From the NCBI GenBank assembly GCA_964550125.1, contig CAZJWC010000001.1:1-64000 (forward strand): a DNA stretch of 64,000 nucleotides, in the 5' to 3' direction. The stretch is from CAZJWC01 sp964550125 (lineage in GTDB: Bacteria; Bacillota; Clostridia; Christensenellales; Borkfalkiaceae). Within the stretch, counting starts at the first letter, position 1, and each line of letters begins with the position of its first letter. Below the pieces are notes generated by a model. It did not search any database. It was not told where the DNA came from and saw nothing but the letters and a program-made list of their open reading frames with translations. The translations under genes were made by a program, and so were the position numbers. Positions 27,288 to 36,708 of the stretch are shown one piece after another.

Positions 27288-29726
27288 ATGTACAAGAAAC
27301 TAACAATTACTGACAAAGAGGTTCAAACTCTAATTAACGGAAAATTGTCCCGTTATTTCGGTGTTCAACCCAAAGAAGCGACTAATGAGCAATTTTACAA
27401 GGCAGTTGTAATGAGCGTAAGAGATATCTTACTTGAAAAGCGTCATCAATTCCACAATGTTGTAAAAGAAAAGAAGGCAAAGAAAGTATACTATATGAGT
27501 ATGGAATTTTTGCTAGGTCGTTCTTTAAAGAACAATATTTATAATCTAGGCTTAACTGATACTTATACACAAGCATTAAAGGCGTATAATATAGATTTAG
27601 AAGATTTATATGAATTAGAGCCTGATGCAGGTTTAGGTAATGGTGGTTTAGGACGTCTTGCTGCTTGTTATATGGACGCTTTAGCAACAGGAGATTATCC
27701 TGCAATGGGATTTTCATTAAGATATGACTACGGCTTCTTTAAACAAAAAATCGTTGATGGCTGGCAAACTGAACTCCCTGACAACTGGTTACCAGGTGGT
27801 GAAGTATGGCTTACTCAAAGAAGCGATAAAATCTTTACTGTAAAATTTGGTGGACGTACTCAGGACAGATATACTGAAAACGGTATGGTCGTTGATACTT
27901 TTGACACTAATGATGTTGAAGCAGTTGCATACGATATGATGATTGCAGGTAAAGATAGTGAAGCAGTTTCAGTTTTAAGATTATGGCGTGCTAGAAATAA
28001 GAGTACTTTCGATATGAATTTATTCTCACAAGGCGACTATTTGCGTTGTATGAAGGAAGATAACGAGGCTGAAGTTATTTCTAAAGTCTTATATCCTGCT
28101 GACAACCACTCACAAGGTAAGTCTTTGAGATTAAAACAACAATATTTCTTGGTTTCTGCATCTTTGCAAAACATTATCGAAGACCATAAACACAGATATG
28201 GTAGTTTGGATAAATTGCCCGAAATGGCAGCAATCCATATCAACGATACACACCCTGCATTAGTAGTTCCTGAATTAATGAGATTGTTAATTGATGAGAA
28301 CGGCTACACTTGGGAAAAAGCTTGGGAAATCACTACTAAAGTTTGTGCTTACACAAACCATACAGTTATGGCTGAAGCACTTGAAACTTGGTCTGAAAAC
28401 CTAATTTCTCGTCTAATTCCTCGTTGCTACACAATTATTTGTGAAATCAACAGAAGATTCTGCGAAGAAATGGCTACAAAATTCCCTGGAAACTGGGATA
28501 AAATCAACAAAATGTCAATCATTACAAATGGAACGGTTAAAATGGCTAACCTTTCAGTAATCGGTTCACACTGTGTAAACGGTGTTTCTGGTTTGCACAG
28601 CGATATCATAAAAGAAAGTATCTTTAAAGATTTTGCAGATGTAACACCCGAAAAGTTTACTAACGTAACAAACGGTATCGCTCATAGAAGATGGTTAAAT
28701 CAATCTAACCCTGAACTTTCTTCATTGTTAAATGAGTGCATTGGTGATGGTTATGTTCATCAAGGAGATGTTTTAACTAAATTCAAGGCTTTTGAAAATG
28801 ACGAATCTGTATTGAAGCGTTTAAATGAAATTAAAGACCTTAAAAAGAAGCAATTTGCTGACTGGGCTTTCAAAAAGCAAGGTATTGTAATTAACCCTAA
28901 TACATTGTTCGATGTACAAGCAAAGCGTATGCACGAGTACAAAAGACAATTATTAAATGTAATGAACATCATCTGCCTATATAACAAGTTAAAAGCTAAT
29001 CCCGATTTAGATATGCAACCCGTAACATTTATCTTTGGTGCAAAGGCTGCTGCTGGTTATTATATGGCTAAAAATACAATCAAACTTATCTGTAATTTAG
29101 CAGAAGATATTAAAAAGAATCCTAAAATCAACGAAAAACTTAATGTTGTTTATATGGAAGAATATAATGTATCAATGTCTGAAAGATTGATGCCTGCATC
29201 AGAAATTTCCGAGCAAATTTCATTAGCAGGAAAAGAGGCAAGTGGTACAGGTAATATGAAGTTTATGATTAACGGTGCATTGACTGTTGGTACAGAAGAT
29301 GGTGCAAACGTTGAAATGCATAAACTTGTTGGCGATGACAATATCTTTATCTTCGGTTTACGTTCAAATGAGGTTGACGATTTGTGGAAAGCAGGTTACT
29401 CATCAATGAACTTCTATAACCAAAATGAAGAATTAAGAAAGGTTATCGAGGCTCTAATTACTGGATTTAACGGTCAATCATTTAGCGATATGGCTAACTA
29501 CTTGTTAACAAATAGTCCTATGCCTGACCCTTATATGTGTATGGCTGATTTTGAAGATTATAGAGCTACTAAGGAAAAAATGTGCAACCTATATGCTACT
29601 GATAAGATGGCATGGGCTAAAAAGTCATTAAACAACATTGCACAAGCAGGTTTCTTTGCAGCAGATAGAGCAATCGCTGAATACGCTGATAATATTTGGA
29701 ACTTGAAGTCAACGAAAGAAAATTAA
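27288..29726 (+). CDS. glgP: Glycogen phosphorylase
   Basis: PLP-dependent GT35 enzyme releasing glucose-1-phosphate from glycogen chain ends. The 812-aa protein has GLGNGGLGRLAACYMD at about 115-130 and the cofactor-lysine region KEASGTGNMKFMINGA followed by GTEDGANVEM. Length and motifs are standard. AGGAG precedes the ATG. Synthesis and breakdown genes share one operon. Confidence 0.96.
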   Translation: MYKKLTITDKEVQTLINGKLSRYFGVQPKEATNEQFYKAVVMSVRDILLEKRHQFHNVVKEKKAKKVYYMSMEFLLGRSLKNNIYNLGLTDTYTQALKAYNIDLEDLYELEPDAGLGNGGLGRLAACYMDALATGDYPAMGFSLRYDYGFFKQKIVDGWQTELPDNWLPGGEVWLTQRSDKIFTVKFGGRTQDRYTENGMVVDTFDTNDVEAVAYDMMIAGKDSEAVSVLRLWRARNKSTFDMNLFSQGDYLRCMKEDNEAEVISKVLYPADNHSQGKSLRLKQQYFLVSASLQNIIEDHKHRYGSLDKLPEMAAIHINDTHPALVVPELMRLLIDENGYTWEKAWEITTKVCAYTNHTVMAEALETWSENLISRLIPRCYTIICEINRRFCEEMATKFPGNWDKINKMSIITNGTVKMANLSVIGSHCVNGVSGLHSDIIKESIFKDFADVTPEKFTNVTNGIAHRRWLNQSNPELSSLLNECIGDGYVHQGDVLTKFKAFENDESVLKRLNEIKDLKKKQFADWAFKKQGIVINPNTLFDVQAKRMHEYKRQLLNVMNIICLYNKLKANPDLDMQPVTFIFGAKAAAGYYMAKNTIKLICNLAEDIKKNPKINEKLNVVYMEEYNVSMSERLMPASEISEQISLAGKEASGTGNMKFMINGALTVGTEDGANVEMHKLVGDDNIFIFGLRSNEVDDLWKAGYSSMNFYNQNEELRKVIEALITGFNGQSFSDMANYLLTNSPMPDPYMCMADFEDYRATKEKMCNLYATDKMAWAKKSLNNIAQAGFFAADRAIAEYADNIWNLKSTKEN

Positions 29727-29748
29727 TAAAAATATATTGTACTAGCTT

Positions 29749-29789
29749 GAATAACGATAAGGCAGTAATGCAAACTCGTTATTCTTTTT
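29749..29789 (+). terminator. Terminator of the glgBAP operon
   Basis: GAATAACGA (29749-29757) and TCGTTATTC (29776-29784) form a 9-bp stem with an 18-nt loop, followed by TTTTT. Confidence 0.65.
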
Positions 29790-29821
29790 AGTGCTTTTTA
29801 ACGACTTTTACGAGGTTTTTT

Positions 29822-31627
29822 ATGGAATTTTACTATAATCCTTTAAACATAAAATGTAAAAGCATCACAGGTGGTATAGCCCAAAATCAATCAATTACTA
29901 TAAACATATACGGTAAAGCGACTGAGCCTTGCGACTTTATTATGATTAAAGACGGTCAAGCAGATAGAATAGTACTTCCTATGAATATAACATCTCACGG
30001 GTACTCTATTGATCTTTGTTTAAACGATACAGGACTATATTTTTACGGTTTCTTTTTCCCTAATAGAGATTTATACTTTGCTATGGGTAATGAAAGAAAT
30101 GGTATATTCACGCAAACCCCTGCGTTTTATCAACTTTTAGTCTATACTGATGATTATTCAACTCCAGATTGGTTTAAAGGTGGAGTTATGTATCAAATTT
30201 TTCCCGATAGATTTAGAAAATCTGGCGATAGACCTATAAAAGCGAATAAAATTTTGCGTTATGATTGGGGTGGACTTCCTGCTTTTAGACCTAACGAACG
30301 AGGAATTGTTGAAAACAATGACTTTTTTGGTGGTAATTTAAAAGGAATTGAAGAAAAACTTGATTATTTAAAAAGTTTAAACATTTCGGTAATTTACCTT
30401 AATCCTATTTTTGAAGCATATTCTAATCATAGATATGATACGGGTAACTATTTAAAAATTGATACCCTTTTAGGTGATGAGGAAGATTTAAAAAGCTTAA
30501 TAACTAAGGCAAATGAATTAGGAATAAAAATCATACTTGATGGTGTATTCAACCACACAGGTGATGATAGTATATATTTCAATAAATACGGTAGATATGA
30601 CGAAATAGGAGCATATCAATCAAAAGATTCAAAGTACTATGATTGGTACAATTTCCACGAACATCCAGATAAATATGATAGTTGGTGGGGAATTTCTACT
30701 TTACCTGCTGTTAACGAATTTAGTAGTTTTAACGAATTTATAAATGGTAAAGATGGTGTTATACAGCATTGGTTAAAACTTGGCATAGGTGGATATAGAC
30801 TTGACGTAGTTGATGAATTGCCTGATGCTTTTGTTGAGAATTTGCGTTCAGCAGCCAAAGAAATCAATAAAGATGCGATTGTAATTGGCGAAGTATGGGA
30901 AGACGCATCAAATAAAATTGCCTATGGAGCAAGGAGAAGATATTTCCAAGGCAAAGAACTTGATAGCGTAATGAATTATCCTTTAAAAGATGCTATTATC
31001 AACTTCGTTTTAACTAACGATACCTCGGTGTTACTCAACACTATTGATGCTTTAAGAGATAATTATCCTAAACAAGCGCTTGACTGCTTGATGAATATTT
31101 TAGGAACTCACGATACGATAAGAATACTTACTGCCCTTTCTCAAGAAACGGCATATACAAAGGAAGAAATGGCTGTTAAGCGACTTTCTCCCGAAAAGAA
31201 GAAGGAAACTATTGAAAAATTAAAAGTGGCGACACTTTTGCAGTATACTCTATTTGGTGTACCTTCCGTTTATTACGGAGATGAAACAGGTATGGAAGGG
31301 TATACAGACCCTTTCTGTCGTTTCTGTTTTGACTGGCTAAATATTGACCAAGATTTATATGAGTTTTATAAAAGACTTGGTGAAATTAGAAATTGTCCTG
31401 TATTTAAAGACGGTATTTATAGAACTATTTTTAAAGATAAATCTTTAATTGTTTTTGAGCGTGTTAAAGACGGAAAATCTTTAATTGTATATGTTAATAG
31501 AGCCGACACTAAATACACCATTAAATTTAATGGTAAAAACTACGAACAAATATCTAAAAAGGAATACGTTGATAAGCACACTATTCAACCTAATAGTTTT
31601 GGCATTTTATACGAAGAAATTATTTAA
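29822..31627 (+). CDS. Alpha-amylase/neopullulanase family glycosidase (GH13)
   Basis: A 601-aa alpha-glucan hydrolase. An N-terminal beta-sandwich-like domain of about 110 residues is followed by the GH13 barrel: MYQIFPDRF, region I DGVFNHTG, region II GYRLDVVDEL (Asp nucleophile), region III IGEVWED (Glu) and region IV ILGTHD. There is no signal peptide, so it acts inside the cell, presumably on glycogen or maltodextrins alongside GlgP. GAGG precedes the ATG. Cyclomaltodextrinase-type specificity is likely but not proven. Confidence 0.9.
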   Translation: MEFYYNPLNIKCKSITGGIAQNQSITINIYGKATEPCDFIMIKDGQADRIVLPMNITSHGYSIDLCLNDTGLYFYGFFFPNRDLYFAMGNERNGIFTQTPAFYQLLVYTDDYSTPDWFKGGVMYQIFPDRFRKSGDRPIKANKILRYDWGGLPAFRPNERGIVENNDFFGGNLKGIEEKLDYLKSLNISVIYLNPIFEAYSNHRYDTGNYLKIDTLLGDEEDLKSLITKANELGIKIILDGVFNHTGDDSIYFNKYGRYDEIGAYQSKDSKYYDWYNFHEHPDKYDSWWGISTLPAVNEFSSFNEFINGKDGVIQHWLKLGIGGYRLDVVDELPDAFVENLRSAAKEINKDAIVIGEVWEDASNKIAYGARRRYFQGKELDSVMNYPLKDAIINFVLTNDTSVLLNTIDALRDNYPKQALDCLMNILGTHDTIRILTALSQETAYTKEEMAVKRLSPEKKKETIEKLKVATLLQYTLFGVPSVYYGDETGMEGYTDPFCRFCFDWLNIDQDLYEFYKRLGEIRNCPVFKDGIYRTIFKDKSLIVFERVKDGKSLIVYVNRADTKYTIKFNGKNYEQISKKEYVDKHTIQPNSFGILYEEII

Positions 31628-31657
31628 GAATATTTGTAGTAAAACATAATTGATTAA

Positions 31658-31690
31658 AAGACTTGCTGACTGATTATGTTAGCAAGTCTT
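31658..31690 (+). terminator. Stem-loop after the amylase gene
   Basis: AAGACTTGCT (31658-31667) and AGCAAGTCTT (31681-31690) form a 10-bp perfect stem around a 13-nt loop, followed by ATGTTT rather than a full T run, so it may terminate only partly. The stem repeats that of the HU terminator. Confidence 0.6.
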
Positions 31691-31707
31691 ATGTTTAAGG
31701 AGAGATT

Positions 31708-32613
31708 ATGAGAAAAAGATTAGCAAAAATTATAGTGAGCATACTGGTTTTTACTTTTACAGTTTTTGCTTTTTCTGCCTGTAAGAAGACGGAAGAACTC
31801 TCAACAAAGAGTTTTAAAGATAAACTGACAGAGTTTCAGCATATTGATTCAAGCGAAGTAATAACTTTAAATTATTTAGAAAATGCAACCGTTGCGGAAA
31901 AGTATAGCAAGCCATACGCAAGCACCGTAAATATAATAAGCATATTCTTATATGAAACAACTATATATATTGAAAGTTATACAGGTGTTTTTATAAACGA
32001 ACAAGGGTATATTATTTCAACCTGCGATTCGGCTTATAATGAAAAATATAATCAAGCAAAACTTGTACTTTTTAGTTTTAATAGTCCACAAAGCAATCAA
32101 ATCCTTTATGAACTTGAAACGCTATCATATAGTAAATCAGCAAATCTATCTTTATTTAAGCCTAAAAATACCTTTAAATATAAAACAAAATCTGGTGAGA
32201 TTAAAGACGGGATTGAAAATTATGTTACATTTACAGACCTTTCAAATGTTAAAACGGGTACAAATTGCTATTTTATAAAAAATGATGAATTAAGTGTGTT
32301 TTTTCCTTTTTCTACTCACATTACAACAGGTATCATAAGTCAATTAGATACCTCTCAATATGATAATTTAAAGATTTATTTTTGCCAAAAAGAGTATTCT
32401 CCGTTTATCTATTCGGCAGGAACTTCATTAGGCAGTTTTGGTGGTTGTATTTTTAATACTGATGGGTACGCACTAGGTTTATCTATTGATAAAATAGATA
32501 ATGCGACAAGACTTAATATTGCCGTTCCTAGTCAATTAGTAATTGATTATCTTTCAAATTATAATAATGTAAATAAAACGGATATAAAAATTTATAGGGC
32601 AATAAAGGGATAG
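31708..32613 (+). CDS. Lipoprotein with a trypsin-like fold lacking all three catalytic residues
   Basis: A 301-aa exported lipoprotein: signal peptide with lipobox FSAC (Cys25), then a domain that follows the HtrA/DegP protease pattern. The landmark segments are recognisable but ruined: GYIISTCDSA has Asp107 where the catalytic His should be, ANLSLFK has Asn146 for the Asp, and GSFGGCIF has Phe244 for the Ser. It is therefore a pseudo-protease, perhaps a binding or regulatory protein for the next gene, which starts right at its stop codon. Homology to HtrA is inferred from the spacing of these segments. Confidence 0.75.
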   Translation: MRKRLAKIIVSILVFTFTVFAFSACKKTEELSTKSFKDKLTEFQHIDSSEVITLNYLENATVAEKYSKPYASTVNIISIFLYETTIYIESYTGVFINEQGYIISTCDSAYNEKYNQAKLVLFSFNSPQSNQILYELETLSYSKSANLSLFKPKNTFKYKTKSGEIKDGIENYVTFTDLSNVKTGTNCYFIKNDELSVFFPFSTHITTGIISQLDTSQYDNLKIYFCQKEYSPFIYSAGTSLGSFGGCIFNTDGYALGLSIDKIDNATRLNIAVPSQLVIDYLSNYNNVNKTDIKIYRAIKG

Positions 32614-32622
32614 GTGAAAAAG

Positions 32623-34398
32623 ATGAAAAAGCATATTTATAAAGCAATCTGTATAATAATTTCATTATTATTGACAGTCTTAACTTTATCTAGTTGCGAT
32701 ATTAAGCAACGAGGTTTGGGAGATGATGATAAAAATAACTATAACACTGATTCAAGTAACACTTTGAAAGAAACCGATTATGTTACTTCCGAGATTGAAG
32801 ATACGCAAACCGATTTTAACTTAGGATTTGAAAATATAAAAAATAGTTTGGTATTCGTTGAATATAAATATGGCAATTACACGGATTATTGTTCAGGGTT
32901 TGTTATAAATGATGATGGCTATATTGCTACTTCAGGAAATATAAGCACGAAAACAACTTCCATTAAGGTGTATTTTTACGCAGATGGTTTTTCATCATAT
33001 TCAACTGCTGTTGGATATAATTTTAGTAATATTGATTTAACCTTGATAAAAGTCGAGGTATTGCCAACAAACACAGAAACAGTATGTTTTGCCACTTCAG
33101 GTGATTTATCTTTCGGTCAAGAGTGTATTTTAACTGCATGCACTAAAAATACAACACATCCTCTAGCATATGCAATGGAAGGCTTAATAAGCAGACCGAA
33201 CAGCGATTCAACTATATTTAATGATTTGCTTGATAATACGGAATATAAACAATTAGTTCAAACAACTATTCAAGGTAATCCTTATAATGATGGTGCACCT
33301 ATTATAGATACTGAAGGTAAAGTTATCGGTTTAGTATCTTCAAAAGCAGATGATTTTGCAAAAGTAGCATCATATAAAGCGGACGGAATTTCATTTGCAA
33401 TTTCTTCAAATACTATTATGTCCTTCTTAAAAAATAAATCTATTGATTATACCGGTGAAAATATAAACAACTTAAACTATGAAAATATTTCAACTTTGAA
33501 TAGTTCAAATGATATACAGGAATCATCTTTTAATAAAGACGAAAAGACTGTAATAGAAGCTTTAAATTCAAGAAACCATCATCTTGTAAAAAATGGAACA
33601 AGTATTGAATACACCAACTATACAACAACCATAGATGAGGGTAAAAATGCTGTAGGAATTGCCTCACAAAAGTTGAACAGCACCGTAAAAGTAATTTGTT
33701 ATGCCAACACAAACCAAGGTGTTATTAGTGCAGAAGGAACGGGTTCAATTTTAAACCAAGACGGATATATATTGACAAATTGCCATGTTATAAATATGTC
33801 TGTAAGCGACAATTCTTCCTATGCTAATGAACAAATGGACGAATACCCCTTCGTTTATGTAACTTTTGAGAATATAAAATTTAATGACGGATACTATGCT
33901 TGTTTTAAAGCAGATATAGTCGCATATAATAGACTCGTTGACTTGGCTTTATTGAAGATTGACAGTACCTATTCGTTCGAGTGTGAGAACGGTACAACAG
34001 GTTTTATAGATTATTATACTCTAACTGAAGATTTAATAATAGGTCAAAACTCATATGCAATCGGTAATGGATTAGGATTAGGACTTTCAATCTCAAAAGG
34101 GGTTATTTCAGACACTAATGCTAACTATATGTATCAAACTTATGGATTTTTCTATGTACAAACTGAAGCGCCTATAAATCAAGGTAATTCTGGTGGACCT
34201 TTAGTTGATGAAAACGGCAATATGATAGGAGTTAATACTCTAAAATGCAGTACAAACGGATATGAATCTGTGGCATGGGCTATCCCTATAAGTCAAGTTG
34301 AAAAATTTATAAATGAAATTAAAAATACTACAACTAACCAATATATTGAAATTGCTGATTCAAGCCTTGCTGTAGATTGTACTATACATGTAAAATAA
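32623..34398 (+). CDS. Lipoprotein with tandem HtrA-like domains, first inactive, second active
   Basis: A 591-aa lipoprotein (lipobox LSSC, Cys25). Domain 1 (about 70-270) is an HtrA-type fold with Asn106 for His, Asp138 kept, and Asp223 for Ser (YNDGAP instead of GNSGGP), so it should be inactive. A linker of about 70 residues leads to domain 2 (about 340-580), with an intact triad: His388 in TNCHVI, Asp440 in DLALLKI and Ser523 in QGNSGGPL. No PDZ domain follows, unlike usual HtrA proteins. ATG 32623 is preferred (AGGTG upstream) to the GTG at 32614. Probably anchored on the outer face of the membrane. Confidence 0.85.
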   Translation: MKKHIYKAICIIISLLLTVLTLSSCDIKQRGLGDDDKNNYNTDSSNTLKETDYVTSEIEDTQTDFNLGFENIKNSLVFVEYKYGNYTDYCSGFVINDDGYIATSGNISTKTTSIKVYFYADGFSSYSTAVGYNFSNIDLTLIKVEVLPTNTETVCFATSGDLSFGQECILTACTKNTTHPLAYAMEGLISRPNSDSTIFNDLLDNTEYKQLVQTTIQGNPYNDGAPIIDTEGKVIGLVSSKADDFAKVASYKADGISFAISSNTIMSFLKNKSIDYTGENINNLNYENISTLNSSNDIQESSFNKDEKTVIEALNSRNHHLVKNGTSIEYTNYTTTIDEGKNAVGIASQKLNSTVKVICYANTNQGVISAEGTGSILNQDGYILTNCHVINMSVSDNSSYANEQMDEYPFVYVTFENIKFNDGYYACFKADIVAYNRLVDLALLKIDSTYSFECENGTTGFIDYYTLTEDLIIGQNSYAIGNGLGLGLSISKGVISDTNANYMYQTYGFFYVQTEAPINQGNSGGPLVDENGNMIGVNTLKCSTNGYESVAWAIPISQVEKFINEIKNTTTNQYIEIADSSLAVDCTIHVK

Positions 34399-34399
34399 T

Positions 34400-35773
34400 A
34401 TGGAAAATAAAGACGAAATTGCAAAATTAATAGAAAATATCACTTCAAAAGAGATTTTACAGGACGAACCCTTTGTCGATGATAATAACTTATTTGTTGT
34501 TGAGGAAATGGAAGACGAAAAAAGCAAAATCTCTCGAAAGAGAGAAGATGAAACTTTTATCGAAGATGTTGAAAGAATTTATATTATTCAACCCATTTTA
34601 AACGATAACTATAAGACTTTACACGATGAAGCAGTCGCATTGATTGAAAGTGCTGGTGGATTATATGCAGGAACTATCTATCAAAAGATAAAGGAAATTA
34701 ATCCCTCCACCTATATGGGTATAGGAAAGATGTATGAACTAAGAGAAAGACTTGATGGACTTGATGTAACCGTTTTATTTAACGGAACTCTTTCTCCCTC
34801 ACAAACCCTTAATATTTCAGCCATTTTAGATAACAAAAAAGTTATTGATAGAGCAACCTTAATACTTGACATATTTGCTAAAAATGCCAAAAGTGCTGAA
34901 GGAAAAGTGCAAGTTGAACTAGCACAGTTAAAGTATATTTATCCAAGACTTAAAGGTAAGGGCTCTGCTTTATCTAGGCTGGGTGGTGGAATAGGTACTC
35001 GTGGACCGGGTGAAACACAACTGGAAACGGATAGACGACACATTAGAACTAGAATTGACTATCTTGAAGCAAGATTAAAGGAACTTGAAGTTCGAAGAGA
35101 AAACCTTACTAAACGCAGAGAAAAAAATAATGTAAAAACGATTGCGTTAGTCGGTTACACAAATACGGGTAAATCAACCTTGATGAATAGACTTTGTAAT
35201 GCAGATGTGCTTGAAAAAGACGCTCTTTTTGCAACATTAGATCCAACAGCACGAACGTTTGAAATTGAAGGAGTAGAATATCTACTTGTAGATACGGTAG
35301 GGTTTTTACAGGATTTACCAACTAATTTGATAGAGGCGTTTAAATCCACCCTTGAAAGCGCAGTACATTGTGATTTAGCACTAATCGTGTGTGATGCACA
35401 AGGAGATTACCAAATGCAACTTAATACTACGCTAGATACTTTGGCTGGTTTAAATTTTTCATCTCCCTATCTTTTAGTAATGAATAAGAGTGAAAATTTA
35501 CAAGACGAATATGGTTACCCTAAAGATAGTATTTTTATTTCAGCAAAAGAGGATATAGGCATTGACGTCTTAAAAGAAAAAATAAGTGAAAAATTTAAAG
35601 AAAGATATACCTATTGCACTCTTGAAATACCTTATGATAAATTCAGTGAATATGCTAAAATCAAAAACCTTTTGATAGAAAGAGAAATTAATTATACCGA
35701 CTTTGGTATGGAAGTTAAGGTTGTAATTCCTAATATATATGTTTATAAATTTGAAAAATATATAAAAAAATAA
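34400..35773 (+). CDS. hflX: GTPase HflX with an acidic N-terminal extension
   Basis: Ribosome-associated GTPase thought to rescue or split stalled 70S ribosomes. The 457-aa protein has the HflX domain with LGGGIGTRGPGETQLE and the G domain with GYTNTGKST (G1), DTVGF (G3) and NKSE (G4). The first 55 or so residues, before the usual start of the family, are highly acidic. There is no ribosome binding site: the ATG lies one base after the protease stop codon, so translation depends on coupling. Confidence 0.93.
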   Translation: MENKDEIAKLIENITSKEILQDEPFVDDNNLFVVEEMEDEKSKISRKREDETFIEDVERIYIIQPILNDNYKTLHDEAVALIESAGGLYAGTIYQKIKEINPSTYMGIGKMYELRERLDGLDVTVLFNGTLSPSQTLNISAILDNKKVIDRATLILDIFAKNAKSAEGKVQVELAQLKYIYPRLKGKGSALSRLGGGIGTRGPGETQLETDRRHIRTRIDYLEARLKELEVRRENLTKRREKNNVKTIALVGYTNTGKSTLMNRLCNADVLEKDALFATLDPTARTFEIEGVEYLLVDTVGFLQDLPTNLIEAFKSTLESAVHCDLALIVCDAQGDYQMQLNTTLDTLAGLNFSSPYLLVMNKSENLQDEYGYPKDSIFISAKEDIGIDVLKEKISEKFKERYTYCTLEIPYDKFSEYAKIKNLLIEREINYTDFGMEVKVVIPNIYVYKFEKYIKK

Positions 35774-35796
35774 GAATTAGCAAAACGCTAATTCTT
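35772..35796. terminator. Bidirectional terminator between hflX and the Cys-rich gene
   Basis: A 10-bp perfect stem (AAGAATTAGC and GCTAATTCTT) with an AAAAC loop and T runs on both sides; it overlaps the hflX stop codon and the last codons of the facing gene. Confidence 0.88.
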
Positions 35797-35970
35797 ATTT
35801 TTATTTTCTAAATCTTTTTCAGTTATTATTTTATCAATTTTAATGGTTGCAGAATCCTTAAAATTTAAACATTTGCCACAATTATCGCATATTTTTGTTT
35901 CGTCTAAATCGCAAATATCGCACTCTCCACAACCGATACAATCTCTATCGTACAAACAGCATTTATCCAT
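35788..35970 (-). CDS. Small cysteine-rich protein
   Basis: A 60-aa protein with nine cysteines in the first 34 residues (4, 5, 11, 14, 17, 20, 28, 31, 34), arranged as CxxCxxCxxC and CxxCxxC, followed by a charged tail. The pattern suits zinc or an iron-sulfur cluster. Not assigned to a named family. It is the last gene of the miaB-mutS-mutL operon, 11 bp after the pseudouridine synthase gene. Confidence 0.75.
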   Translation of the reverse strand: MDKCCLYDRDCIGCGECDICDLDETKICDNCGKCLNFKDSATIKIDKIITEKDLENKNKN

Positions 35971-35981
35971 ATCAATTCATC

Positions 35982-36683
35982 CTAAAAATTTTTAAGGTAA
36001 TATACTTCATCAGCAGTTAAATGTCTTACTGAACCTCTATCAACACCACGCAAAGTCAACTCGCCAACTTTTACACGTTTTAAAAAAGTTACATTTTTAC
36101 CTACTGCTTCAAACATCCTTCTAACCTGTCTATTTTTCCCTTCTTTTATAGTTATAGAAAGTTTGGTATACTCTTTATTTGTTTCAGTAATCTTAACAGA
36201 TGCCTTTCTTGTCATAACGCCGTCAAGTTCAACGCCCGTTCTCAATTTGTTAAGTTGAGGCAAGGTCATAATACCTTCAACCTTAACCGAATATGTTTTA
36301 GGAACTTCATTAGATGGATGGGTTAATCTAAACGCTAAATCTCCGTCATTTGTTAAAATTAAAAGTCCTTCAGTATCATAGTCAAGTCTTCCAACAGGAT
36401 ATACTCTTTCACTTCCTTCAGGCAAAAGTTCCATAACAGTCTTCCTACCCTTTTCATCTGCTACCGAGCAAATATACCCCTTAGGCTTATTCATAATATA
36501 ATAAACATAATCAGTCTTTAAAGACAAATTTTTGCCGTCAAGCGTAACAATATCAGCCTCACCAACTTCATCTCCTAATTTGGCAAGTTTACCGTTTATC
36601 GTAACCCTATTGTCTTCAATTATTTTATCGCAAGCACGGCGACTTCCTACTCCAGCCTGTGCTAAAAACTTGTTAATACGCAT
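35982..36683 (-). CDS. rluB: Pseudouridine synthase, RluB/RsuA family
   Basis: Converts a uridine in rRNA to pseudouridine. The 233-aa protein has an N-terminal S4 RNA-binding domain (MRINKFLAQAGVGSRRACD) and the catalytic GRLDYDTEGLLILTNDGD with the active-site Asp, then KEGKNRQVRRMFEA. Family level is certain; RluB (23S) fits best by length and motif, but RsuA-type specificity cannot be excluded. Confidence 0.9.
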   Translation of the reverse strand: MRINKFLAQAGVGSRRACDKIIEDNRVTINGKLAKLGDEVGEADIVTLDGKNLSLKTDYVYYIMNKPKGYICSVADEKGRKTVMELLPEGSERVYPVGRLDYDTEGLLILTNDGDLAFRLTHPSNEVPKTYSVKVEGIMTLPQLNKLRTGVELDGVMTRKASVKITETNKEYTKLSITIKEGKNRQVRRMFEAVGKNVTFLKRVKVGELTLRGVDRGSVRHLTADEVYYLKNF

Positions 36684-36708
36684 AAAACACCAACTTTATT
36701 TCTTTGAG

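Noticed and set aside
25058..29341. Antisense open frames opposite glgB, glgA and glgP
   Set aside because: They have no ribosome binding sites, show shadow-like composition and lie opposite well-conserved enzymes.
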